The notes under the pieces are model-generated. The model worked only from the letters and a program-made list of their open reading frames with translations. It was not told the DNA's origin and ran no database searches. From Verrucomicrobiota bacterium (lineage in GTDB: Bacteria; Verrucomicrobiota; Verrucomicrobiia; Verrucomicrobiales; DEV007), in assembly GCA_020630835.1 (NCBI GenBank), contig JAHDIL010000134.1, positions 1 to 5,753 on the forward strand: a stretch of DNA of 5,753 nucleotides. The letters are read 5' to 3'. Each line of letters begins with the position of its first letter. Position 1 is the stretch's first letter. Below, one piece after another: positions 1 through 5,753 of this stretch. Position numbers and translations under genes: made by a program.

Positions 1-618
1 CATGATGAGGTTCACAATGGCATGCCGTCCGAAATGGTTCCGAAATCCATCGAAGATTAGGTCAAAGTTGGCGTTCAAACCACGACTCGCAAGAACTGGC
101 AAAACAACAGAACCTGCCATCATAGGGCTCGTAAGGAAGAATATCGGGACAAAAAAGTTCGACGCTACCCCTACCAGTATCGAGGCGACGAGCGAGATCC
201 CGAGAAGGGGCCAGTAGATCGGCTTCATGAGCGCCCACCCGACACCAAAAGCCTCGCCAATACGAAAAGACCCGAGCAGCGGCACAGGAGAGGGGTCGTC
301 TGCGACAATTCTATCAGCAGCGGACCCTGCGCGAGACGCTGAGGGGCTGGCCTGCTGTAAACCAGTGGAGGGAGGAGGAACAGACCCTGGCTCTCCCGTC
401 TCCAAACTCTGCGTTCCAATAGCAGACGAATCCTTAAGCGTTTCCGGAAACTCGACCAGCCCAAGTTCGACCATGGCGGCATGAAAGTCGGTCCATGTTT
501 CAGCGCCGTCCGAAGAAAGAAGAGCTCCCTTAGGGGAATCCTTTAGCGCCAGCAAATCAGCTTCCAAAAACGGCCCCTGAATGTCAGAACGCTCGGTTTG
601 CCGAAAGAAATACTCCAT
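1..618 (-). CDS. GYF_2-like domain membrane protein, partial (C-terminus beyond left edge)
   Basis: This is an open frame of 206 codons that leaves the window without a stop. The ATG at 618-616 is chosen because the same frame has a TAA at 630-628 and no usual start codon in between. Residues 2-48 resemble the GYF_2 (DUF4339) fold seen in many bacterial membrane proteins: an aromatic EYFF strand, a central GPF at 25-27 region (G15-F17 counted from the motif QGPF at residues 14-17), repeated leucines, then W42 and F45. Residues about 62-113 are a Pro/Ser/Ala/Gly-rich linker with PPP at 81-83. From about 114 the sequence is hydrophobic, with likely membrane segments near 136-153 and 155-178, followed by an aromatic amphipathic stretch (GFRNHFGRH, 191-199). 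In related proteins such domains are thought to mediate protein contact, but the substrate or partner is unknown. It is transcribed divergently from lon. I am confident that it is a real gene, moderately confident of the GYF_2 assignment, and cannot name a function. Confidence 0.82.
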   Translation of the reverse strand, partial: MEYFFRQTERSDIQGPFLEADLLALKDSPKGALLSSDGAETWTDFHAAMVELGLVEFPETLKDSSAIGTQSLETGEPGSVPPPSTGLQQASPSASRAGSAADRIVADDPSPVPLLGSFRIGEAFGVGWALMKPIYWPLLGISLVASILVGVASNFFVPIFFLTSPMMAGSVVLPVLASRGLNANFDLIFDGFRNHFGRHAIVNLIM

Positions 619-653
619 AGGTATCTTTTACGAGAAGGATGAAGGGCGCTCAA
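619..653 (-). promoter_or_regulatory. Candidate sigma70-like promoter for the GYF_2-like gene, possibly leaderless
   Basis: On the minus strand, TTGAGC (653-648) and TAAAAG (630-625) are separated by exactly 17 bases. Each matches the sigma70 consensus at four of six positions. Transcription starting about seven bases past the -10 would fall at or next to the ATG at 618, which would give a leaderless message. That would fit the lack of a Shine-Dalgarno sequence. The promoter consensus of this organism is unknown, so this is inference. Confidence 0.3.
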
Positions 654-788
654 GTGAGAATCGTCAAAACACCCCCATTACCGCAATACCACTTCACTGG
701 CCGCTTCGTTTGCGTCGACCATCTGGCGCCACAGTTTCTCCACAAAAATGACGAAGCCCTCCCTCCCTTTTTCGCATGATCACTTGAG
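649..788. repeat. 9-bp inverted repeat flanking the centre of the divergent region
   Basis: CTCAAGTGA at 649-657 and TCACTTGAG at 780-788 are exact reverse complements, with 122 bp between them. Each arm reads CACTTGAG toward its own gene, 30 bp before the minus-strand ATG and 77 bp before the lon ATG. The left arm overlaps the candidate -35 of the minus gene. This could be a shared regulator site or duplicated -35 context. A 9-bp match somewhere in a 250-bp region is expected by chance roughly one time in eight, so it is only suggestive. Confidence 0.35.
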
Positions 789-865
789 AAGGTCGAAGCA
801 GTCTGCTACCGGAAGCGAATATTCTTTCCCCTCCCACCCGCGCGCTTTAAACTCTCCTTCTTGAA

Positions 866-3268
866 ATGGAAGATCTGGAAAAACTACTCAACGAATCCTC
901 AGAGGAAATCATCGAAATCTCCACGAGCCAGCCTCGCACCGAGCTACCAGAGTGGCGGAAAAACTTGCCGAAAAACGTGCCGGTGATGCCGCTGCGAGGG
1001 GTAGTGCTTTTCCCTGGCACAGTTGCCCCATTAACAGTCGAGCGCGGCTCGAGCCAGAAGCTCCTTGATGACCTCATGCCGGACAGCCGACTGGTAGCCC
1101 TGTCTACTCAGAAGGACGAAAGTGTCGAGACACCAAAGAAGAAAGACATCTACAGACTCGGCGTGCTAGGAAACGTTCTGCGCGTAATTGAGCAGGAGGA
1201 AGACCATACGCTAATCCTGATTCAAATCGTCGAGCGCATTGAACTTACGCGTATTATTCAGGAGAAGCCCTACTTGAGGTCCGAGTTCAAAATCCTCGAG
1301 AATATATTCCCCCGCAACACACCTCGCTGGAAAGCAAGCATCCGCAACCTGCAGGAGTCGGCCGAGGAATACCTAGCTGTAAGCCCTCACATCCCTGAGG
1401 AGGCTCTGCAAGCCCTGGCGTCCATCGAGTCGCCGGCCATTCTGACCGATTTTCTCGCAACAAACCTTACGCTGGAAGTGGAGCACCGGCAGGAAATTCT
1501 CGAAGAGGTGCATGTTGGAAAGCGCGCTGAAAAAGTGCAGCAAGCACTCAACAATCAGCTCCACATCGCAGAGTTACAAGCGAAACTGCGTGACGACGTA
1601 GAGGATGAATTCACCGACGCCCAGCGCCGCGCCTATCTACGGGAGCAAATGCGAGCTATCCAGCGGGAGCTGGGTGAAGACGATGGATCAGAGGAACTCG
1701 CCGACGATCTCCGCACGCGCATTGAGGCGGCAGAGCTTCCTGAGGAATGCCTCGAGCAGGCCAATAAGGAGCTGAATCGCCTGACCATGATCCCGCCGGC
1801 TAGCCCGGAGCATTCTGTGTTAGTTAGCTACCTGGAAACGGTAGCCGAACTGCCGTGGAACAAATTCTCCGAGGAGAATGATGATATTGAGCACGCTGAG
1901 AAAGTCCTAGATGCTGACCACTTCGGCCTAAAAAAGGTAAAGCGTCGCCTTCTTGAGTTTTTGGCGGTTCGCACTCTCAACCCCCATGGGAAAGGGCCTA
2001 TTCTGTGTTTACTTGGCCCTCCAGGTGTCGGCAAAACAAGTCTCGGGCGCTCAATCGCCTCGGCTCTCGGGCGGAAATTCATCCGGCTCAGTGTTGGCGG
2101 TGTAAAAGACGAAAGCGAGATCCGAGGACATCGCCGGACCTACATCGGCTCTATGCCAGGCCGCCTCATTCAAGAGATCCGCCGCTGCGGGACAAAAAAT
2201 CCCGTCATCATGTTGGATGAAATCGACAAAATCGGGGCAGACTTTCGCGGCGATCCCGCTAGCGCCCTACTCGAGGTGCTAGATCCAAATCAAAACGATA
2301 GGTTCATGGATCGTTTTCTCGATCTCCCCTTTGACCTCAGCCAAGTTATCTTCATCGCAACAGCGAATACGGCTGACCCCATCCCGGCTCCGCTTCTAGA
2401 CAGGATGGAGATCCTCGACATCGCTGGATATACCACCGAGGAAAAACTGCAAATCGCCCGACGCTACTTGGTAAAACGACAGCTCAAGGAAAATGGCCTG
2501 AAAGCGAAACAGTGCAAATGGAGCGCTGCCGCCCTCCGCTTTGTCATCGAGGACTACACGCGCGAGGCCGGAGTCCGCGGGCTAAACCGCGAAATTGGCT
2601 CCGTCTGCCGCTATGTAGCTGCCGAAGTTGTTTCAAATCCAAAAGCGATCACATCTATCGATGTGGCTAAAGTCGAGGAAATCCTAGGTCCGCCAAAATA
2701 TGCCCGGGAAACAAAGATGCGGACCAGCGCGCCCGGTGTCGTCAATGGACTAGCCTACACGCCGTTCGGTGGCGAAGTGCTCAACATCGAAGCCGTCCGC
2801 TTCCGCGGAAAGGGTGAAATCAAGCTCACTGGCCAGATCGGCGATGTCATGAAGGAGTCCGTGCAGGCCGCCTGGAGCCTAGTGAAGACACGAGCTGATT
2901 ACCTAAAGATAGACCCCGAGGACTTCAAGAAATTTGATGTTCATGTGCACGTCCCAGCCGGAGCGATCCCTAAAGACGGGCCCTCTGCTGGCTGCGCTAT
3001 GTTCATTGCTCTCGCCTCTCTATTCACAGGAGGACGCGTCAACAAAGACATTGCCATGACTGGTGAGATCAATCTGCGGGGAGATGTCCTTCCTATTGGA
3101 GGACTCAAAGAAAAGGCGCTTGGGGCAGTGCAGGCTGGCATTAAGACCATCTACATCCCACAACTAAATGAGAAGGATATCCCGGAAATCCCTGAAGCCA
3201 CAGCGAAGAAGTTGAAGGTTATTTCCACAGCGCGTGTTGAGGAGATTTGGGAAGCTTGCGTCTCCTAG
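866..3268 (+). CDS. lon: ATP-dependent Lon protease (LonA type), endopeptidase La
   Basis: Lon is a cytoplasmic ring-forming AAA+ protease that unfolds and degrades misfolded and short-lived regulatory proteins using ATP. The product is 800 residues, close to the usual LonA length (784 in E. coli). The N-terminal LON substrate-binding domain spans about 37-225, starting at VPVMPLRGVVLFPG. A charged helical, probably coiled-coil, region follows at about 226-300 and contains RRAYLREQMRAIQREL. The AAA+ module (about 340-585) has Walker A GPPGVGKT (384-391, K390), Walker B VIMLDEID (447-454, D451 and E452), sensor 1 N501, an arginine finger at R513 in LLDRME and sensor 2 R571 in GVRGLN. The Lon_C protease domain (about 605-800) has the catalytic serine S707 in PKDGPSAG and lysine K750 in GGLKEK, 43 residues apart as in E. 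coli. The start is the first ATG after an in-frame TAA at 848-850; no Shine-Dalgarno is visible. All key residues are present, so the enzyme should be active. Confidence 0.98.
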   Translation: MEDLEKLLNESSEEIIEISTSQPRTELPEWRKNLPKNVPVMPLRGVVLFPGTVAPLTVERGSSQKLLDDLMPDSRLVALSTQKDESVETPKKKDIYRLGVLGNVLRVIEQEEDHTLILIQIVERIELTRIIQEKPYLRSEFKILENIFPRNTPRWKASIRNLQESAEEYLAVSPHIPEEALQALASIESPAILTDFLATNLTLEVEHRQEILEEVHVGKRAEKVQQALNNQLHIAELQAKLRDDVEDEFTDAQRRAYLREQMRAIQRELGEDDGSEELADDLRTRIEAAELPEECLEQANKELNRLTMIPPASPEHSVLVSYLETVAELPWNKFSEENDDIEHAEKVLDADHFGLKKVKRRLLEFLAVRTLNPHGKGPILCLLGPPGVGKTSLGRSIASALGRKFIRLSVGGVKDESEIRGHRRTYIGSMPGRLIQEIRRCGTKNPVIMLDEIDKIGADFRGDPASALLEVLDPNQNDRFMDRFLDLPFDLSQVIFIATANTADPIPAPLLDRMEILDIAGYTTEEKLQIARRYLVKRQLKENGLKAKQCKWSAAALRFVIEDYTREAGVRGLNREIGSVCRYVAAEVVSNPKAITSIDVAKVEEILGPPKYARETKMRTSAPGVVNGLAYTPFGGEVLNIEAVRFRGKGEIKLTGQIGDVMKESVQAAWSLVKTRADYLKIDPEDFKKFDVHVHVPAGAIPKDGPSAGCAMFIALASLFTGGRVNKDIAMTGEINLRGDVLPIGGLKEKALGAVQAGIKTIYIPQLNEKDIPEIPEATAKKLKVISTARVEEIWEACVS

Positions 3269-3280
3269 AATGCTGTTGAA

Positions 3281-3305
3281 AAAGCAGATCGGTGACGACT
3301 GCTTT
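3281..3305 (+). terminator. Weak stem-loop after lon, possible terminator
   Basis: AAAGCAG (3281-3287) pairs with CTGCTTT (3299-3305) around an 11-base loop, 12 bases after the lon stop codon. The stem is only seven pairs and AT-biased, and TTT is the end of the stem rather than a following U-tract; the next bases are CCCGC. It is a poor match to a Rho-independent terminator and may be chance. Confidence 0.17.
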
Positions 3306-3399
3306 CCCGCTCCCCATCTTTGCTCACATTGTCCTTCCATTTTTTCCCAGGCTTCACGAGGCCTATGCGCGGATTTCGGCTAGCTCAGGAAAAACAACG

Positions 3400-3428
3400 T
3401 TGCAATCTCTTGGTGCCCCCCATATAGA
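3400..3428 (+). promoter_or_regulatory. Candidate sigma70-like promoter for nuoL-nuoM
   Basis: TTGCAA (3400-3405) and TATAGA (3423-3428) lie exactly 17 bases apart, each matching consensus at four of six positions. Transcription would begin near 3435, leaving an untranslated leader of about 79 bases before the nuoL ATG; that leader would include the hairpin at 3477-3507. If real, nuoL-nuoM would be transcribed independently of lon. No experimental support is available from sequence alone. Confidence 0.35.
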
Positions 3429-3476
3429 ACTGCTGGCGCTCATATTACCTACATTAGCTCTGCTTTGTCCCTCCTT

Positions 3477-3507
3477 GTGAGCCGTTGAATTTCTTCGAAT
3501 TTCTCAC
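3477..3507 (+). promoter_or_regulatory. Hairpin in the nuoL leader, ending six bases before the start codon
   Basis: GTGAG (3477-3481) pairs perfectly with CTCAC (3503-3507). Inside, GAATTT (3487-3492) can pair with its own direct repeat GAATTT (3497-3502) through four Watson-Crick and two G-U pairs. That leaves a CTTC loop and a five-base bulge (CCGTT) on the 5' side. The structure occupies the place where a Shine-Dalgarno would lie. It could modulate ribosome access, or it could be an incidental fold of an AT-rich leader. Confidence 0.3.
3487..3504 (+). repeat. Tandem-like direct repeat before nuoL, 8-bp unit with 10-bp period
   Basis: GAATTTCT occurs at 3487-3494 and again at 3497-3504, one helical turn apart and ending nine bases before the nuoL ATG. 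The spacing would suit a protein bound to one face of the DNA, but the same bases also explain the RNA hairpin, so the two readings compete. Confidence 0.4.
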
Positions 3508-3513
3508 CTTTCT

Positions 3514-5337
3514 ATGGATCTCTCGACCCAAGCGTGGCTCCTCCTGCTGCTGCCGCTCGCGACAGCAGCCCTCATCTTTTTTGTGCTAAAACGCTCGGCT
3601 AACGTCAGTGCGCTTGTAGCCACTGCCTCCTCAGCAGTTCTGTTTCTTACCGCAGTCGCCCTCGCCCGGAGCAACGCAGAAAACGCTGAGATCGCCTCAT
3701 ACTCCTGGATGTATTTAGGCGAAAAGTTCGACATCCGCATTGGGCTACTGGTCGATGAGCTCAGCCAGGGAATGATGCTCATCGTCTCCCTAGTAGGCCT
3801 CCTTGTTCATCTCTTTTCTCTTGCCTACATGAAGGACGACGCCGGGAAGGCGCGTTACTTCGCAGCGCTCTCTCTTTTCCTCTTTTCCATGACCGGAATC
3901 GTCCTAGCTGACAACTTCGTCATGATGTTCATCTTCTGGGAACTGGTCGGCGTAAGCTCCTACCTACTTATCGGCCACTGGTATCAAAAAAGTTCGGCAG
4001 CTGAGGCTGCCAAGAAAGCATTCCTCACCAACCGCATTGGCGACTTTGGTTTCATGATCGGAATCCTCCTGGTGTGGACCCTAGTTGGATCCGTTACCTT
4101 CTCCACCATTGCGCAGCAAGCCGGCGAGGTATCGAACCTCTCTCTCCTGAATATCGCGGTGATCTGCGTCTTCTGCGGTGCCATCGGCAAATCGGCACAG
4201 CTACCTTTGCATGTGTGGCTGCCCGACGCCATGGAGGGCCCCACCCCTGTATCTGCTCTTATCCACGCTGCGACGATGGTCGCGGCGGGGGTCTTTCTGC
4301 TCGCAAGGATTGGTTTTTTAATCGAGATGACCGAGCTAGCCGCACAGGTCATCCTCTGGGTGGGAGCGATCACGGCACTGGTAGCCGCCCTCATGGCAAC
4401 ACAGCAGAATGATATCAAGCGTATCCTTGCCTACTCCACTCTCTCGCAGCTGGGCTACATGGTAATGGCACAGGGAGTCGCGCATGGCGGGAGTGATGCT
4501 GGTATGTTCCACCTTTATACACACGCTTTTTTCAAAGCACTGCTCTTCCTCGGTTCCGGTGCCATCATCTTTGCTTGTCATCACCAGCAGGATATCTGGA
4601 AAATGGGAGGTCTGCGCAAAAACATGCCGACTACCTTCTTCACTTTCGCTCTCGGCACAGCTGCACTCATCGCCGTTCCGCTGACCAGCGGTTTTTGGAG
4701 TAAAGAAGCTATCCTGGAGACAACGCTGCACGAGGGGCATGTAGGCCCCTATATTCTGGCTATAATCGTCGCCTTTCTCACCCCATTTTACATGACGCGA
4801 CTTTTCATTGTGGCGTTCTTCGGTGATCCCCGCACCCCTGACGCGGAAAAAGCAGACGAAGTCGGCCCGTTAATGATTTTCCCTCTGATCACTCTGGCAG
4901 TCTTCGCCGTATTCTCTGCTTACGATCCCTTCGCCGCTTGGTTTAAAGCTCAAGGGCACGCTGATTTCGGACATCTGGTGAGCCATTTCGGCATCACCGC
5001 GATCCTATCGATCCTAGGACTGATCGTTGGTGTTACTGGTGCAATCTTTCTCTATAAGGGGCGGAATGAAGATCCCATCAACCTCCCCCTCTTCGCGCGC
5101 AAATTCTACCTCGATGAAATTTACATCGGCATAGTTCGCATCTTTCAGGACGCCGTCGCTCATGCCTGCGCCCTATTTGACCAATTCATCTGGTCTCCTC
5201 TTGTGACCAAGGTCCCGGCTATAAGTGCACTAACAGCCGGAGGGACGATGCGTATCTTCCAGACGGGGAATGTGCAGTCTTACGCCTTTTTCTTCGGTTT
5301 TGCCATACTGGCCCTTGTCCTTTTCCTCATTCTCTAA
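3514..5337 (+). CDS. nuoL: NADH-quinone oxidoreductase subunit L (complex I ND5-type)
   Basis: NuoL is the distal antiporter-like subunit of the complex I membrane arm and takes part in proton translocation coupled to NADH oxidation and quinone reduction. The 607 residues match the usual size (613 in E. coli) and are strongly hydrophobic, with about 16 likely membrane helices. Channel residues are conserved: E143 in FIFWELVG, D177 in NRIGDFGF, K226 in GAIGKSAQLPLHVWLPDAM, H251 in the PTPVSALIHAATM signature, the H333/H337/K341 group in HLYTHAFFKALLFL, and K397 in SGFWSKEAI. Residues about 535-570 (FYLDEIYIG onward) match the start of the long lateral helix region, and 590-607 form the last membrane helix, so the subunit is complete. 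These features and the adjacent nuoM argue against an Mrp-type antiporter subunit. The ATG at 3514 fits the usual NuoL N-terminus; no Shine-Dalgarno is present. The upstream neighbour is lon instead of nuoK. Confidence 0.97.
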   Translation: MDLSTQAWLLLLLPLATAALIFFVLKRSANVSALVATASSAVLFLTAVALARSNAENAEIASYSWMYLGEKFDIRIGLLVDELSQGMMLIVSLVGLLVHLFSLAYMKDDAGKARYFAALSLFLFSMTGIVLADNFVMMFIFWELVGVSSYLLIGHWYQKSSAAEAAKKAFLTNRIGDFGFMIGILLVWTLVGSVTFSTIAQQAGEVSNLSLLNIAVICVFCGAIGKSAQLPLHVWLPDAMEGPTPVSALIHAATMVAAGVFLLARIGFLIEMTELAAQVILWVGAITALVAALMATQQNDIKRILAYSTLSQLGYMVMAQGVAHGGSDAGMFHLYTHAFFKALLFLGSGAIIFACHHQQDIWKMGGLRKNMPTTFFTFALGTAALIAVPLTSGFWSKEAILETTLHEGHVGPYILAIIVAFLTPFYMTRLFIVAFFGDPRTPDAEKADEVGPLMIFPLITLAVFAVFSAYDPFAAWFKAQGHADFGHLVSHFGITAILSILGLIVGVTGAIFLYKGRNEDPINLPLFARKFYLDEIYIGIVRIFQDAVAHACALFDQFIWSPLVTKVPAISALTAGGTMRIFQTGNVQSYAFFFGFAILALVLFLIL

Positions 5338-5355
5338 GCTTAGCCTCCTGTCGTC

Positions 5356-5753
5356 GTGAATATTCTCGAAGCTATCGTTCTGTTTCCTTTACTGGGAGCT
5401 TTTGTCATCCTGCTGGGCGCTCCCGCCCGCTTCATTGCGCTAGCATGCTCGACTCTGGTTTTTCTCTTCTCCCTCTTCGTTCTTTTTCAGTTTAATCTCA
5501 GTGCAGAGGGGTCCTATCAGTTTGCGAGCTCGCGCTCACTCATGGCCATCGAGGGCTTTCCAGCCTTATCTCTTGCTTTTGGTCTAGACGGCATGAGCGC
5601 GGTGATGCTCATTCTCTCGACAGTGGTGCTGATGGCAGCAACTTTCGTGGCTCCTAAGGAGGGGCTTCTACGTGGTCGCTCTAAGCTTTACTACACTTGC
5701 ATCATGCTCATTGGAGCTGGAGCGATCGGCGCTTTCAACCGACCTCTTTCTAC
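5356..5753 (+). CDS. nuoM: NADH-quinone oxidoreductase subunit M, partial (N-terminal 132 residues, cut by right edge)
   Basis: NuoM is the middle antiporter-like proton-channel subunit of complex I, next to NuoL in the membrane arm. The frame opens after a TAG at 5341-5343 and the only usual start is GTG 5356, giving ILEAIVLFPLLGAFVILL, a normal NuoM first helix. A second helix follows at about 26-46. FGLDGMSAVMLILSTVVL (75-92) is the conserved NuoM segment usually read as GVDGLS plus helix 3, and LYYTCIMLIGAGAIGAF (111-127) is helix 4. The glutamate-bearing helix 5 lies beyond the window. The gap to nuoL is 18 bp with no Shine-Dalgarno, so translational coupling is plausible. The final frame-0 residues (NRPLS) do not fit the family, whereas the +1 frame from 5738 reads TDLFL, the expected motif. 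A frameshift or sequence error is therefore likely at about 5737-5741. Confidence 0.93.
   Translation, partial: MNILEAIVLFPLLGAFVILLGAPARFIALACSTLVFLFSLFVLFQFNLSAEGSYQFASSRSLMAIEGFPALSLAFGLDGMSAVMLILSTVVLMAATFVAPKEGLLRGRSKLYYTCIMLIGAGAIGAFNRPLS

Larger units (their letters stand above)
619..865. other. Divergent intergenic region between the GYF_2-like gene and lon
   Basis: This 247-bp gap separates two start codons facing away from each other, so it should hold both promoters. It contains a 9-bp inverted repeat (649-657 and 780-788), a candidate promoter for the minus gene, and two short palindromes: TGGCGCCA at 724-731 and GAATATTC at 817-824. I see no plausible ORF, tRNA or CIRCE-type heat-shock operator here. 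On the lon side, no good -35/-10 pair is evident: TTGAGA at 784-789 would face only TACCGG at 17-bp spacing. Confidence 0.6.
3269..3513. other. Intergenic region between lon and nuoL
   Basis: This 245-bp gap holds a weak stem-loop just after lon, a candidate sigma70-type promoter (3400-3428) and a hairpin (3477-3507) directly before nuoL. A 62-codon GTG-initiated frame at 3292-3480 crosses the candidate promoter. It does not resemble NuoK or any other family I recognise, so I do not call it as a gene. No tRNA-like or mobile-element structure was seen. Confidence 0.55.

Noticed and set aside
2..484. Plus-strand frames at 2-217 and 227-484, and a minus-strand frame at 225-482.
   Set aside because: All overlap the longer minus-strand GYF_2-like gene in other frames, and none shows a domain or plausible start context.
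724..731. Palindrome TGGCGCCA in the divergent region.
   Set aside because: A single 8-bp palindrome in moderately GC-rich DNA is expected by chance and has no repeated partner nearby.
783..803. CTTGAGA upstream of lon as part of a HAIR element (HspR operator, CTTGAGT-N7-ACTCAAG).
   Set aside because: Only the first half-site is present; the bases seven positions further on (AGCAGTC) do not match. The distant partner at 649-657 is in the opposite order to a HAIR element.
619..865. A CIRCE or sigma32-type heat-shock promoter for lon.
   Set aside because: No TTAGCACTC-N9-GAGTGCTAA operator is present, and CTTGAG at 783-788 has no CCCCAT-like -10 at the proper spacing.
3292..3480. A 62-codon GTG frame between lon and nuoL, hydrophobic at both ends.
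   Set aside because: It has no Shine-Dalgarno, no family resemblance (specifically no NuoK features), and it spans the candidate nuoL promoter. Low-complexity hydrophobic translation of CT-rich intergenic DNA explains it.
3984..4418. A 144-codon minus-strand frame opposite nuoL.
   Set aside because: It is antisense to the most conserved part of nuoL (residues about 157-301), whose codon constraints explain the absence of stops. The product resembles no known protein.
4336..4740. A 134-codon minus-strand frame opposite nuoL.
   Set aside because: It is a shadow of the well-supported nuoL gene, rich in Cys and His with no recognisable domain.

Overview
The window carries four genes typical of a free-living, respiring bacterium: a minus-strand membrane protein cut off at the left edge, and, divergent from it, lon, nuoL and the start of nuoM on the plus strand. 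Every recognisable gene belongs to a core bacterial family. I see no transposase, integrase, CRISPR array, tRNA, rRNA or toxin-antitoxin gene. The pairing of a GYF_2-like domain with a membrane segment, and the wording of the NuoM N-terminus, remind me of Verrucomicrobiota (perhaps Opitutae). This is family-level recollection rather than a measured assignment, and it is tentative.

Layout. Bases 1-618 (minus) encode the first 206 residues of a protein with an N-terminal GYF_2-like domain, a low-complexity linker and a hydrophobic C-terminal part; its end lies outside the window. Bases 619-865 form a divergent intergenic region with a 9-bp inverted repeat whose arms each face a gene, and a fair sigma70-like promoter for the minus gene. 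Bases 866-3268 encode an intact 800-residue LonA protease with all ATPase and Ser-Lys protease residues. Bases 3269-3513 are intergenic, with a weak stem-loop after lon, a candidate sigma70 promoter (3400-3428) and a hairpin ending six bases before nuoL. Bases 3514-5337 encode a full-length NuoL (607 residues). After an 18-bp gap, nuoM starts at GTG 5356 and runs off the right edge. In its last ~17 bases the reading frame appears to slip relative to the conserved NuoM motif.

How they work together. NuoL and NuoM are adjacent antiporter-like proton-channel subunits in the membrane arm of respiratory complex I (NADH:quinone oxidoreductase). lon lies where nuoK would be expected in a canonical nuo operon, so either the nuo genes are split in this genome or a separate NuoL-NuoM unit exists. 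Lon degrades damaged and regulatory proteins in the cytoplasm and has no obvious biochemical link to complex I. None of the four starts has a recognisable Shine-Dalgarno sequence, and three have pyrimidine-rich leaders. I found no strong evidence for a previously undescribed system. The most checkable oddities are the nuoM frame slip, the hairpin before nuoL, the lon/nuoL junction and the divergent inverted repeat.
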